A stretch of 42,563 bases of DNA from an uncultured bacterium (GCA_947063875.1 CAMSTY010000029.1:1-42563); one strand, 5' to 3'; counted from the first letter of the stretch, positions 32,893 to 41,524 are shown. Numbers and translations: made by a program. Notes: generated by a model not told the origin, from the letters alone.

Positions 32893-33546
32893 TTACCGCA
32901 GCATTTTTAAAATCCTGTCCACATCTTCATTTTTGCCGATTACCATCAAATGTTCGTCCGCCTGAATCACATAATCCGCAGGCGGCATCAGCTTCGCACG
33001 TTCTCCCTCTTTGGTTGCCAGGATACTGATATGGTATTTATTCCGGATGGACAAATCAATAATACTTTTCCCCACCCACTCCGGCAGCGGCGGGATCTCA
33101 TAAATAGAAAACTCCTCCGTCAGCTCAATATAATCAAACACATGGTTTGCGCTGTAGCGCACGGCCATCTTTTCCGCAATATCCCGGTCCGGATAAATGA
33201 CCTCATCCGCGCCGTTGCGCAGCAGAAACTTGGCATGGATATCCCGGTTCGCCTTACTGACCACATAGCGCCCGCCCAATTCCTTCACCATGCTGGTAAT
33301 CTCCAGGCTGCTCTGGAAATTTGTCCCGATACAGATAAAACAGATATCAAAATTGTCGATCCCCAGGCTCTTCAGCACGGCCTCATTGGTGCAGTCACCG
33401 ATCTTTGCGCTGACTACATAGTCCAGCATCTCCTCTAAGTTCTCTTCATTCTCATCCACAATCATAATCTGGTTTCCCAGCTTTGCCAGATTGGTACACA
33501 AATGGCGGCCAAACCGTCCCATTCCGATAATCAAAATCGACTTCAT
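32893..33546 (-). CDS. Potassium uptake regulatory subunit, KtrA/TrkA type
   Basis: 217 residues, with GGAGG 8 bases before the ATG. An N-terminal RCK/Rossmann domain starts with ILIIGMGRFGRHLC (NAD or ATP/ADP binding, about 3-16) and an RCK-C domain follows (about 135-217, PEWVGKSIIDLSIRNKYHISIL). It forms the cytoplasmic gating ring of a Ktr potassium channel with the membrane subunit encoded just upstream (36 bases between them). Likely senses nucleotides or c-di-AMP, as in other Firmicutes. Confidence 0.92.
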   Translation of the reverse strand: MKSILIIGMGRFGRHLCTNLAKLGNQIMIVDENEENLEEMLDYVVSAKIGDCTNEAVLKSLGIDNFDICFICIGTNFQSSLEITSMVKELGGRYVVSKANRDIHAKFLLRNGADEVIYPDRDIAEKMAVRYSANHVFDYIELTEEFSIYEIPPLPEWVGKSIIDLSIRNKYHISILATKEGERAKLMPPADYVIQADEHLMVIGKNEDVDRILKMLR

Positions 33547-33582
33547 AAGAAAATCCTCCCTCTCCGTTATTAGGCTCTTTTC

Positions 33583-34956
33583 TCAGCCAATGGTAATCCG
33601 TCCTACCGGCTGCTGCACCCGCGCCACTTTTTTATGCTGGGTAAACGACAGGGCGAAGGACAAGCTGCCCACACGGCCGCAATACATCAAAAAAGCTACT
33701 GCAAACCGTGACGCTGCATTCAGCCCGCGGGTGATCCCAGTCGTCATGCCCACCGTACCGATTGCGGAAAACGTCTCAAACAGCACATCCATCACCGGAT
33801 ATTTCTGAGTTGCCATGATAAACAACGACACCGCCAATGCCAGCGTCAGATTGATCATAAAGATGGCGCTGGCCTGTTTTAACACATCATCCTCCAGCCG
33901 CCTGCCAAACGCATTCACTCCATATGTCCTGCGGATCGTCGACCACAGATGCAGGTAAATCACAATCATGGTAGTGGTCTTCACTCCGCCGGCCGTAGAA
34001 CCCGGACTGCCGCCGATAAACATTAAAAGCACCGTCAGCATCTTGCTGGCATCTGTCAGCGCCCCCGTATCTACGGTGTTAAATCCTGCTGTACGTGCCG
34101 TGACAGAAGAAAACAGGGAAGTCAGGATCTTCCCGCCTAAATCCATCCCTACCAGAAGGTTTCCCGATTCAAACCGGTAAAACAGCCAGGCGCTGCCAAA
34201 CAGCAGAACCAGCGTGGTCAGCAGCACAATCTTGGTATGAAGCATATAACGGCGAAAATGCAGCCGATGGCGGCTCAAATCATCCCACACGATAAATCCG
34301 ATTCCTCCGATTACGATCAAAGCCATAATCACCAGATTGACCAGCCAGTCATTGTAATACCCTACCAGGGAACTGTACTGCCCCTGCCATCCCATCAGGT
34401 CAAACCCCGCATTGCAGAAAGCAGATATGGAATGAAAGACACTGTAATAAATGCCCCTGCCAAACCCGTACTGAGGAATAAAGCGAATCGCCAGCAGCAC
34501 CGCCCCGAAACCCTCAAAGAAGGCCGTCCCGATCACAATCTTTTTCGCCAGCCGCACAACGCCGCCGATCTGGAGCGTATTCACGCTCTCCTGCATCAGG
34601 CCTCTCTCCTTCAGCCCGATCCTCCGGCGCAGAACGATGGAAAGGAACACACCGATTGTCACAAACCCCAGGCCGCCGATCTGAATCAATGTCAGAATTA
34701 CCAGCTGGCCGAACAGCGACCAGTGGCTCCAGGTATCATAGACGACCAGGCCGGTCACGCAGGAGGCGCTGGTCGCTGTAAACAGACAGTTTAAGAAATT
34801 GCTGAACTCGCCAGTCCGGCTGGAGACGGGAAGCATCAAAAGCAAGGCGCCCGCCAGAATGATCCCCAGAAAACCATAGGCAATAAACTGGGTCTGGGTC
34901 AGATGGTTGCGGGCATAATAAAGTTTCTTGAACAAACGATTTCCGGGAACTGGCAT
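33583..34956 (-). CDS. Potassium uptake membrane subunit, KtrB/TrkH type
   Basis: 457 residues from the ATG at 34956. An ATG at 34965 leaves only 1 base after GGAGG, so the later start is better. It has eight membrane segments in four pore-like repeats; selectivity-loop sequences include TATSASCVTG, ISAFCNAGFD, SSVTARTAGFN and FSAIGTVGMTTG. It imports K+ with Na+ or H+ help. It starts 6 bases after the stop of znuB, with its ribosome site inside that gene, so the Ktr pair is transcribed together with the znu genes, an unusual link. Confidence 0.92.
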   Translation of the reverse strand: MPVPGNRLFKKLYYARNHLTQTQFIAYGFLGIILAGALLLMLPVSSRTGEFSNFLNCLFTATSASCVTGLVVYDTWSHWSLFGQLVILTLIQIGGLGFVTIGVFLSIVLRRRIGLKERGLMQESVNTLQIGGVVRLAKKIVIGTAFFEGFGAVLLAIRFIPQYGFGRGIYYSVFHSISAFCNAGFDLMGWQGQYSSLVGYYNDWLVNLVIMALIVIGGIGFIVWDDLSRHRLHFRRYMLHTKIVLLTTLVLLFGSAWLFYRFESGNLLVGMDLGGKILTSLFSSVTARTAGFNTVDTGALTDASKMLTVLLMFIGGSPGSTAGGVKTTTMIVIYLHLWSTIRRTYGVNAFGRRLEDDVLKQASAIFMINLTLALAVSLFIMATQKYPVMDVLFETFSAIGTVGMTTGITRGLNAASRFAVAFLMYCGRVGSLSFALSFTQHKKVARVQQPVGRITIG

Positions 34957-34961
34957 AACTC

Positions 34962-35798
34962 TCATACCTCCATATCTTTTCCTTTGTACTGCCGCACACC
35001 GAGGCGGGATGCCAGGGTAAACAGAAGATATACCCCCAGATTCACCATGACAACGCTGGCTCCTGCCGGAGTGGACAGCTGATAAGACAGCACAATACCG
35101 GTGCAAAAGCACAAAACCGATAAGATGCCGGAGCAGATCACCACGCCGCAGAAACTCTTAAAAATCCGCATGGCTGTCAGCGCCGGAAATATCACCAGGC
35201 TGGAAATCAGCATAGCGCCCATCATCCGCATTCCCAGCACAATCGTGACAGCTGTCAAAACAGCAATCAAAGTGTTATAAAAACCCACCCGTACCCCGGT
35301 CGCTTTGGCAAAGTTTTCATCAAAGGTAACAGCAAAAATCTTATTGTAGCAAAACACAAACAAAGACAGCACAACCCCGGATAACAGAATGCTCAAAAGC
35401 ACATCCTGCCGGCTCATAGCCAGAATACTGCCGAACATATAGCTGCTGACGTCCGTGGTCATGCCGGTAGTCAGAGAGGTTACCACAATTCCTGCCGCCA
35501 GGGACGAGGCGGAAATCATGGCAATGGCGGCATCGCTCTTGATCCTGCTGTTCTCCGTAAGCCGCAAAAGCAAAAATGCCGCCACGGTTACTACCGGAAT
35601 TGACAAAGCCAGAGGCTGCCATCCCACCGCCACGGCAATCGACAAGGCCCCAAACGATACATGCGACAGTCCGTCTCCAATCATCGAATAACGTTTCAGC
35701 ACCAGGCTGACCCCCAAAAGAGCCGCGCACAAAGACACCAGCACGCCGCCCAGCAGGGCCCGTACCAAAAACGGATACGACAGCATTTCCTGTATCAT
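34962..35798 (-). CDS. znuB: Metal ABC transporter permease, ZnuB type
   Basis: 278 residues from the ATG at 35798 (AGGAG 7 bases upstream; a GTG at 35804 is too close to it). About eight membrane segments of the ABC-3 family, with GDGLSHVSFGAL and TGVRVGFYNTLIA. It makes the membrane channel for zinc or manganese uptake with ZnuC and ZnuA. It lies 44 bases after znuC. Confidence 0.92.
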   Translation of the reverse strand: MIQEMLSYPFLVRALLGGVLVSLCAALLGVSLVLKRYSMIGDGLSHVSFGALSIAVAVGWQPLALSIPVVTVAAFLLLRLTENSRIKSDAAIAMISASSLAAGIVVTSLTTGMTTDVSSYMFGSILAMSRQDVLLSILLSGVVLSLFVFCYNKIFAVTFDENFAKATGVRVGFYNTLIAVLTAVTIVLGMRMMGAMLISSLVIFPALTAMRIFKSFCGVVICSGILSVLCFCTGIVLSYQLSTPAGASVVMVNLGVYLLFTLASRLGVRQYKGKDMEV

Positions 35799-35842
35799 TC
35801 CCACTCTCCTATCTCCTGCCTTTCCTTCGGATCTTTTGACCG

Positions 35843-36544
35843 TCAGCCCTCCAGAAACCCCTTCCCGGCTTCACTCGCCGCATAGTCCGCTGCCGGACCG
35901 AAAAACAACGTCCGCTGCTGCAAATGCAGAATCTTACCTGCCTGGCTGATAACGCTGCGGATATCGTGAGATACCATCACAATGGTAATCCGGTCTTCCT
36001 GGTTCAGCTTCCGGATCAAACGGTAAAATTCCTGGATCGCCGAGGGATCCAGTCCGGTGATCGGCTCATCCAGAATCAGCATCTGCTCTGTGGCGCACAA
36101 TGCACGGGCTATTAGCACCCGCTGCTGCTGTCCGCCGGACAGTTCCCGATAGCAGCGATTCTGCAGCTTTGTAATGCCCAGCCGTTCCATGCCCTGCTCC
36201 GCCAGGTTTTTCTCCGCCCGGGAATAAAAAGGACGGTTTTTCCGGCTGTTTAACGTCCCGGACAGCACCACTTCCCGGACCGTAGCCGGAAAATCCCGCT
36301 GGGCAGCCGTCTGCTGCGGCAGATAGCCGATTCCTCCCCGCCGCAGCTCTTCCGCCACGGCCAGCGTCCCGGCAGTCGGGGCAAGCAGTCCCAGAAGGCC
36401 CTTAATCAGCGTGCTTTTGCCGGAACCATTGGCCCCGACAATGCACAGGTAATCACCGGGATCAATGGTGAGATTTAAGTCAATGACCGCATCCTGGTTC
36501 TCATATCCAAAATCCACATGTTCACATACGATAAACGGCTTCAT
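35843..36544 (-). CDS. znuC: Metal ABC transporter ATPase, ZnuC type
   Basis: 233 residues. Walker A GANGSGKST, signature LSGGQQQR, Walker B LILDEPITGLD and the H-loop in MVSHD. Its ATG overlaps the znuA stop (ATGA), so translation is coupled. It drives zinc or manganese import with ZnuAB. Confidence 0.92.
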   Translation of the reverse strand: MKPFIVCEHVDFGYENQDAVIDLNLTIDPGDYLCIVGANGSGKSTLIKGLLGLLAPTAGTLAVAEELRRGGIGYLPQQTAAQRDFPATVREVVLSGTLNSRKNRPFYSRAEKNLAEQGMERLGITKLQNRCYRELSGGQQQRVLIARALCATEQMLILDEPITGLDPSAIQEFYRLIRKLNQEDRITIVMVSHDIRSVISQAGKILHLQQRTLFFGPAADYAASEAGKGFLEG

Positions 36545-37596
36545 TCATCCAATCCTTTTCTCAGATTCTCCACATTCTGCTCCATCAGTTCCAGATATGT
36601 GATTCCTGTGTCGAACTGACGCCTGGTTACATTATGGCAGGAATGCAGAAGAAGCGGCTGCGCACCCGTCTCCTCGCTGATAATCTCCGCCACCCGGGTG
36701 CTGCTTAACTCCAGATAATAAACTACCGGGATCTGCTTTTCTTGTACCTTGTCAATCAGATATGCGATCGTCCTAGCGCTTGGCTCCGTATCCGTGCTGC
36801 AGCCGGAAAACGCGGCGCGGTAATCCAGTCCGTACTCTTCTGCCAGGTAGCGGAACGGAAACTTGTCCCCCACCACAATCAGATTATGTCTGCGCTGCCT
36901 GGAGATCTGCCGCAATTCCCCGTCAATACGCTTTAACTCCGCCAGATATTCCCTCGCCGCTTCCTGATATCCGTCTGTGTGAACCGGGTCGTTTTGGATC
37001 AGCACATCGCGGATGGCCTCCACGATCTGCATGGCATTCACTGGTGAAGTCCAGATATGTTCGTCATACTCGATCTCCACGTGATATCCGTCATCGTCAA
37101 TCTTCGGCATTTCCTGTCCATCCTCATGTTCTTCTGTCCCATGGTTATGATCCTCATGCCCGTGATCCCCATGGCCGGCATCCTCCATCCCTTCCACCAG
37201 TTCCTCCCTCACGGTATCCACATAGTCCATCAAGGTGATTACGGTTATCGTTGAAGTATCAACCGCATCCAATACCTGTTCCAGCCAGTGTTCCATGGCT
37301 CCGCCATTGCAGATCAGCACGTCGGCATTCTGGATCATGCGCATATCGGCCGGCGTCGGCTCAAAGGAATGGCTGTCCATTCCGGCCGGCACGATCAATG
37401 TCAGTTCTACCTGATCCCCTGCAATCTGGCGGACAAAATCATAATAAGGAAAAATTGTGGTAACTATACGAAGCCGGTCATCCGCATCTGCGGCTTTTGG
37501 CTGCTCTTTCCCTGACTGCTTCCTACCGCATCCAAGCAGTACAAAGATCAGCAAAAAAACTGTCCATTTCCGGCACATGGTCCGCATCTGTTTCAT
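36541..37596 (-). CDS. znuA: Metal-binding lipoprotein of the Znu transporter
   Basis: 351 residues. A lipoprotein signal ends in the lipobox LLGC (Cys about 23). The cluster A-1 metal-binding protein fold follows, with ligands DSHSFEPTP (His about 75), DEHIWTSP and, later, GCSTDTEPSA. A His- and acid-rich loop (about 140-165, GHGDHGHEDHNHG) is typical of zinc rather than manganese binding proteins. It sits outside the membrane and hands metal to ZnuB. First gene of the operon, behind a good promoter. AGGA lies 6 bases before the start. Confidence 0.93.
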   Translation of the reverse strand: MKQMRTMCRKWTVFLLIFVLLGCGRKQSGKEQPKAADADDRLRIVTTIFPYYDFVRQIAGDQVELTLIVPAGMDSHSFEPTPADMRMIQNADVLICNGGAMEHWLEQVLDAVDTSTITVITLMDYVDTVREELVEGMEDAGHGDHGHEDHNHGTEEHEDGQEMPKIDDDGYHVEIEYDEHIWTSPVNAMQIVEAIRDVLIQNDPVHTDGYQEAAREYLAELKRIDGELRQISRQRRHNLIVVGDKFPFRYLAEEYGLDYRAAFSGCSTDTEPSARTIAYLIDKVQEKQIPVVYYLELSSTRVAEIISEETGAQPLLLHSCHNVTRRQFDTGITYLELMEQNVENLRKGLDE

Positions 37597-37632
37597 ATCA
37601 TTCCTGCTCTCTGACGGTTTGTTTTCCTGCCT

Positions 37633-37661
37633 ATTATATGCTACTCAACCTTCCTTTTCAA
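37633..37661 (-). promoter_or_regulatory. Sigma-A promoter of znuACB-ktr
   Basis: On the minus strand TTGAAA (37656-37661) and consensus TATAAT (37633-37638) are 17 bases apart, 37 bases before the znuA start. I see no clear Zur or AdcR palindrome over it. Confidence 0.7.
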
Positions 37662-37746
37662 GTGTTTTTCGCAAATCCGGAGGCGCATTCAAACAAAAAA
37701 TTGTCCCTTTGCATGGAGAGATACTGGCAAGGGGTGGGGAAAGTGA

Positions 37747-37957
37747 GGAAGAGTCAGGGCCTGGCAAGGTTCGGCTCCGGTTTCGGGCCAGCTGTCTCTA
37801 AGGAAAAAAGACGGCAGTCATGGTAACGAATTCTTACGCAGCCGTTTCTTCGCACGTTGCTGCTACTTCAAGAGATTCGTACAACTGCCGTCTTTTTTCC
37901 TAAGATACAGCAAGACCCTGCAAATGTCGCCGAACCTTGCCAGGCCCTGACTCTTCC
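37747..37957. repeat. 211-bp nested palindrome (two perfect inverted-repeat pairs)
   Basis: Outer arms 37747-37775 and 37929-37957 are perfect 29-base inverted repeats. Inner arms 37801-37818 and 37884-37901 are perfect 18-base inverted repeats holding AAAAAAG and CTTTTTT, like a terminator. A short third pair (ACGAAT with ATTCGT) lies in the centre. No coding. It may be a MITE or a strong structured terminator between the DUF3793 gene and the znu promoter. The remainder of 37597-38023 shows nothing else. Confidence 0.8.
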
Positions 37958-38023
37958 GGCGAAATTTTTCCCGATTGCTGGTTGCCGGCCTTGCTGTGAA
38001 AAATATAAAAATACTATAAAGTT

Positions 38024-38614
38024 TCAAGAAACTGCCACCTGGCATAGAGAGGAGCCTTGTACGATTTCCTGCAGCGCCTGTTCTTTGGCCTCATCGTACA
38101 TGCGGAAAATCTGTTCTGCCTCTTGCTGGTTATGATATACCTTCCAGTAGCGTGCCATCAGGCTGTTCTGTCCCTGATTGGCGATAAATCCTTCCACATC
38201 TTCCACCGGATATTCCAGCAATACCCCCAGTTCATGAGGAAATTCCCCGCCTGCCCCGGCATAACGCCGGTACCTTTCGCGCAGGAGTTTCAGCACTGCC
38301 GCAATTTCGCATTCCTCATATCCGCAGTGATGCAGGAAGCAGCGCACCTTTTCACTCTTCAAATGCTCCTCCAGCCGGTTATAGCGATATAAAAGCAGCA
38401 CCTCTTTTTCTTCATCCAGATAAAGCGGCACACAGATAATACGGCTTGGCTTCAGTTTTTTGCGGATACGTTGCCAGCTTCCCGGCTTTCCTGTCATCAG
38501 ATTGGAAATTTTTACGTTTTTTAAAACAGGCGCGCACTGTACGGCCACCTGGAATCCCAGCCTTCCTTCCGGACTGCAGTTCTGCAAAAATGAAAGCATA
38601 GTCTCTACAGACAT
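38024..38614 (-). CDS. DUF3793 family protein
   Basis: 196 residues, with AAGGAGG before the ATG. Cytoplasmic, no membrane segment. It matches from memory DUF3793, a Clostridial family (start around LQNCSPEGRLGFQVAVQCAPVLKNVKISNL, then CVPLYLDEEKEVLLLYRYNRLEEHL and FPHELGVLLEYPVEDVEGFI). The function is unknown. In clostridia I recall it next to flavodoxin and iron-uptake genes and raised in iron shortage; a metal link here is supported only by the DtxR-like palindrome upstream. Confidence 0.8.
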   Translation of the reverse strand: MSVETMLSFLQNCSPEGRLGFQVAVQCAPVLKNVKISNLMTGKPGSWQRIRKKLKPSRIICVPLYLDEEKEVLLLYRYNRLEEHLKSEKVRCFLHHCGYEECEIAAVLKLLRERYRRYAGAGGEFPHELGVLLEYPVEDVEGFIANQGQNSLMARYWKVYHNQQEAEQIFRMYDEAKEQALQEIVQGSSLCQVAVS

Positions 38615-38758
38615 GGCAAAGCCTCCTTATTTCATTTCCTGCTATTAATATTCCCTTTGTATTTCGTTCTATGTTAGTCGTTTTTTCCTCTTTTTCGTTC
38701 CCGGACGCTTCCAAAATGCTTTTCTGATTTTTTTCACGTGCTTATGCCCTTTTTATAT

Positions 38759-38774
38759 GTTAGCATTTGCTAAC
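38759..38774. promoter_or_regulatory. Palindrome GTTAGCA-TT-TGCTAAC, DtxR-type site candidate
   Basis: A 16-base palindrome (7-base arms) between the divergent DUF3793 and MerR genes. Its inner 14 bases differ by one from the palindrome before feoB2. It may be an operator for either gene. The rest of 38615-38937 is AT-rich with no gene. Confidence 0.5.
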
Positions 38775-38885
38775 TTCCATGTCAAGAAACCTTCTTGTCC
38801 ATAATTTCTCAATTTGACCCTTTTACACAATTCTTAATTCCTTTTTCATTCTCTCTTACATTTTATTACGGTTTCATTACCTGTA

Positions 38886-38914
38886 TTGATTTTCCCTCCT
38901 TTTCCTGCTATACC
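38886..38914 (+). promoter_or_regulatory. Possible promoter of the MerR gene
   Basis: TTGATT (38886-38891) and TATACC (38909-38914) with a 17-base spacer. The transcript would start just before the GGAGG, giving a very short leader. Confidence 0.35.
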
Positions 38915-38937
38915 AGTTATTGGAGGTGAAAGCAGCT

Positions 38938-39753
38938 ATGAAAAATACAAAATATAAAATCGGTGATGTGGCGAATTTGATGGGCCTCAGCCGGGACACA
39001 CTCCGCCACTATGAAAAACGCGGTATCCTTACTTCCCAGAGAGAGGAAAACGGCTACCGATACTATACAGACCAGGACATTTCACACATGATCACCATTC
39101 TGTATCAAAGAAAGATGAATATTCGGTTAGGGGACATGAAAGCTTTGCAAAATTCAGAAAATACGATCGACGACCTGACTGCGATCATGGACACCCGTCT
39201 GAGAGAAGAAGAGCAAAGTATCCGGATGCACCAGCAGAATATCGCGCGGCTGCAGCTGGCAAGATCAGACTGCGAAGACATCCGCTGCAATATCGGGAAG
39301 ATTTCCCTGCGGGATTTTCCGGCCGCCTATATTATCGTCCCCCGCACAGACCTTTCCGAAAGCATACGTCTGTGGTTTTCCTATTCCAGGCAGTACTCCG
39401 GACTTGACATGATGTACACCTTCAGCGAATATGCCTGGAACCGTGGGGAAAATCATACGCTGCGCATGGAGTACAAGAATTCCCAGCTGGTTCTCTTTGA
39501 ACATCTCAAGGAATATGTAGATTATCCCATCCCGCCGGACACTCCTCGTACTCCCTGCTCCCTGCTGTGCGTATCTGCCTGTTGCGCCTGTCCCTCCCTC
39601 ACTCCGGGTTCCGAAGATTTGCTCCCGATGATCGACTGGGCCGAACGTCAGGGATTTTTGGTCTCACAGCAATTCTACTCTACCTACACGACCCGCGGAC
39701 GTGTCGACGGGCAGGACAGCTATTTCCTGCGGATTTACATTCCTGTTTTTTAA
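38938..39753 (+). CDS. MerR-family transcriptional regulator
   Basis: 271 residues from the ATG at 38938, with GGAGG 11 bases upstream; a TTG at 38920 overlaps that site. The N-terminal MerR winged helix (about 5-75) has KIGDVANLMGLSRDTLRHYEKRGIL and ENGYRYYTDQDI. A coiled coil (about 75-120) and a C-terminal effector-like domain (about 130-271) follow. A cysteine-rich stretch (CSLLCVSACCAC, about 206-217) is unusual and may bind metal or thiols. MerR proteins twist promoters with 19-base spacers; just such a promoter lies before the next gene, on the opposite strand. Confidence 0.85.
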   Translation: MKNTKYKIGDVANLMGLSRDTLRHYEKRGILTSQREENGYRYYTDQDISHMITILYQRKMNIRLGDMKALQNSENTIDDLTAIMDTRLREEEQSIRMHQQNIARLQLARSDCEDIRCNIGKISLRDFPAAYIIVPRTDLSESIRLWFSYSRQYSGLDMMYTFSEYAWNRGENHTLRMEYKNSQLVLFEHLKEYVDYPIPPDTPRTPCSLLCVSACCACPSLTPGSEDLLPMIDWAERQGFLVSQQFYSTYTTRGRVDGQDSYFLRIYIPVF

Positions 39754-39756
39754 AAG

Positions 39757-39797
39757 AAAGCGGCGCCTTGTGGCAATTCTGTCACAAGGCGCCGTTT
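39757..39797. terminator. Bidirectional terminator
   Basis: A GC-rich stem (CGGCGCCTTGTG with CACAAGGCGCCG, 12 perfect pairs, more with wobble) between the MerR stop and the stop of the minus-strand cell wall-binding gene, flanked by A and T runs. Confidence 0.85.
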
Positions 39798-39871
39798 CTG
39801 TTTCCTGTTTTTATCTGAATCAGAGTGCATTCTGAACATTCAGGACCTATTGTGTGATGGTTTTTCTTTCT

Positions 39872-41284
39872 TTATTCTTCTTTCTCTCTTTTTTCGCTCC
39901 CTTCATAGGTGACAATCCCATTGCTGTCCGTACAGTAGTACTTATCATCTGCATCTTTGATATTTGTTTTCTTCTTCTGAATCTTGCCAGAAGTATTGAC
40001 CAGATAATCCTCGCCGTCATAAGTTATTTTTTCCAGCTTGGCATCCTTATCAGCCTTCAGGAGTCTTCCTTTGATGTAGATCGCGCCGTCATTAATGCCG
40101 TCGTAGCCGGCTCCCCGGTCGCTTCCGGTTTTCTTAAACTCATAGGTGTATTCCTCTCCGTCCACATCAATCTTTGTTGTTCCGGTTTTCATAACGCCCT
40201 CTTTTGGCGTGTCTCCAAAATAGTATACCTGCCAGGCTTCGCCCTCCTGCGGGAGATCGGCCTCGTTTTCAATTTCCTCATAACTTTGAATCTCACGGTC
40301 ATTGACGGACATTTTATAAAGTCCGTGCAGCATCTTGCCGAACTCGTCAAAGGCATAGTACTGGCCGTTGATCTTCTTAATCTGGCTCCTTACCAGCTCG
40401 CCGTCCTTTTGTGCATAATACCAGCGCTCTTCCCCGTCGTCATATCCTTCGGGATCGATCGTCTCGTCCGGCACCGACTGGAACCACCCCTGCGCCCGCC
40501 AGCATTGTTCCGGACTGTTAAAATACATGTCGCTGGCCGAAGCGGTGGAACTGCTTGCTGTCGTATGCCAGTTAAATACTGCGTTGCCGTTTTCCGTAAA
40601 CTGATACTTGCGTCCGTTAATTGTCTTGGTGGTATCCTGCACCTTCTTGCCGTTGGTTCCGAACCAGAACCAGTAATATCCGTCAAAGGCATCATCCTCG
40701 TTCTCATCGTCGTCCACTTCCATGCGCTCCCACTGGTCAGAACGCACCGCTCCGTCGCCGTTGGCTCCCAGATAATACACTCCGCTCTTCCAGGCGTCCT
40801 CCTCCGTCACCCGGCCGGACTCTTCATCCACCCAGCCATACAGCATTCTCCCTTCCTCATCAAAGGCATATTTTTTGCTGTTGATGGTCTTGAAGGTCGT
40901 CTTACCGGAGTCAGGCGCCTTATATGCCTTTCCGTTTGCTCCCAGATAATACCAGCAGGTGTCTGCCGCATCCTCATCGTCGTCGGTATTGTCCAGCTCC
41001 CGCCACTCGTTCGTAACCATGGCCCCGCTCTCATTGACATAATAATAATTGTCGTCGTCTTCCACCAGGCTGTCCGTCAGCATCTCTCCGTCTTCATCCA
41101 CCCAAAACCAGTGATCTCCTGATTTTTTCCAGGTGTCCGTGGCATATTCCCCACTTGCGTTGTAATACCTCCAGGTCCCATCTTCTTCCTGCCACCCTGT
41201 TGCAGCCCATGACATCATGGAAACTCCTATGGTAAATACAGCTGCTGTACAGGGAACTAAAAGCTGTCTTGTCTGTTTTCTCAT
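39872..41284 (-). CDS. Secreted cell wall-binding repeat protein (choline-binding type)
   Basis: 470 residues. A signal peptide ends near WAA (about residue 28). The rest is a series of about 20-residue choline/glucan-binding-type repeats (GWQEEDGTWRYYNASGEYAT, HWFWVDEDGEMLTDS, YYLGANGKAYK, YAFDEEGRMLYGW and others), rich in Trp, Tyr, Gly and Asp, with acidic inserts (DNTDDDEDAAD). No catalytic domain is visible. It should attach to teichoic acid choline or to glucan on the outside. AAGGAG lies 7 bases before the start. The promoter is of the MerR type. Confidence 0.85.
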   Translation of the reverse strand: MRKQTRQLLVPCTAAVFTIGVSMMSWAATGWQEEDGTWRYYNASGEYATDTWKKSGDHWFWVDEDGEMLTDSLVEDDDNYYYVNESGAMVTNEWRELDNTDDDEDAADTCWYYLGANGKAYKAPDSGKTTFKTINSKKYAFDEEGRMLYGWVDEESGRVTEEDAWKSGVYYLGANGDGAVRSDQWERMEVDDDENEDDAFDGYYWFWFGTNGKKVQDTTKTINGRKYQFTENGNAVFNWHTTASSSTASASDMYFNSPEQCWRAQGWFQSVPDETIDPEGYDDGEERWYYAQKDGELVRSQIKKINGQYYAFDEFGKMLHGLYKMSVNDREIQSYEEIENEADLPQEGEAWQVYYFGDTPKEGVMKTGTTKIDVDGEEYTYEFKKTGSDRGAGYDGINDGAIYIKGRLLKADKDAKLEKITYDGEDYLVNTSGKIQKKKTNIKDADDKYYCTDSNGIVTYEGSEKREKEE

Positions 41285-41357
41285 TTCTTTCTCCTTCCGA
41301 TCCTATTCCTTTTTGCATTTCCATCTGCACCCAGCAGTGTTTTCTGCTGATGCCATC

Positions 41358-41388
41358 ACTCTACACCCTGGAATGCTTCCAGGGTCAA
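41358..41388 (-). promoter_or_regulatory. MerR-type promoter with 19-base spacer and palindrome
   Basis: On the minus strand TTGACC (41383-41388) and TAGAGT (41358-41363) are 19 bases apart, the long spacer of MerR-controlled promoters. The spacer is a palindrome: ACCCTGGAA (41377-41385) and TTCCAGGGT (41365-41373) as perfect 9-base arms around GCA. It reads into the cell wall-binding gene, 74 bases on. Confidence 0.7.
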
Positions 41389-41482
41389 TAGATGGAAATG
41401 TTCTGTAAGAAACCGTAAATTTCTCTTCAGATTGTCAAGAAAAAAGAAAACTTTCTTAAGCAGATATGAGCTTTCCCCGGCA

Positions 41483-41524
41483 CAAAAAACAGCTGCTTTA
41501 TCCCGTGATTGGATAAAACAGCCG
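41483..41524 (-). terminator. Intrinsic terminator of the glucan phosphorylase gene
   Basis: On the minus strand GCTGTTTTATCC pairs with GGATAAAGCAGC (12 pairs, one wobble; loop about 7 bases), followed by TTTTTTG, just beyond the stop of the phosphorylase gene. Confidence 0.75.

Noticed and set aside
37863..38045. 60-codon minus-strand frame within the nested palindrome
   Set aside because: It covers repeat DNA, has no ribosome site and gives no recognisable protein.
39854..41122. Plus-strand open frame of 422 codons
   Set aside because: It lies opposite the cell wall-binding gene, has no ribosome site and shows no domain; the minus-strand frame has a signal peptide and clear repeats.
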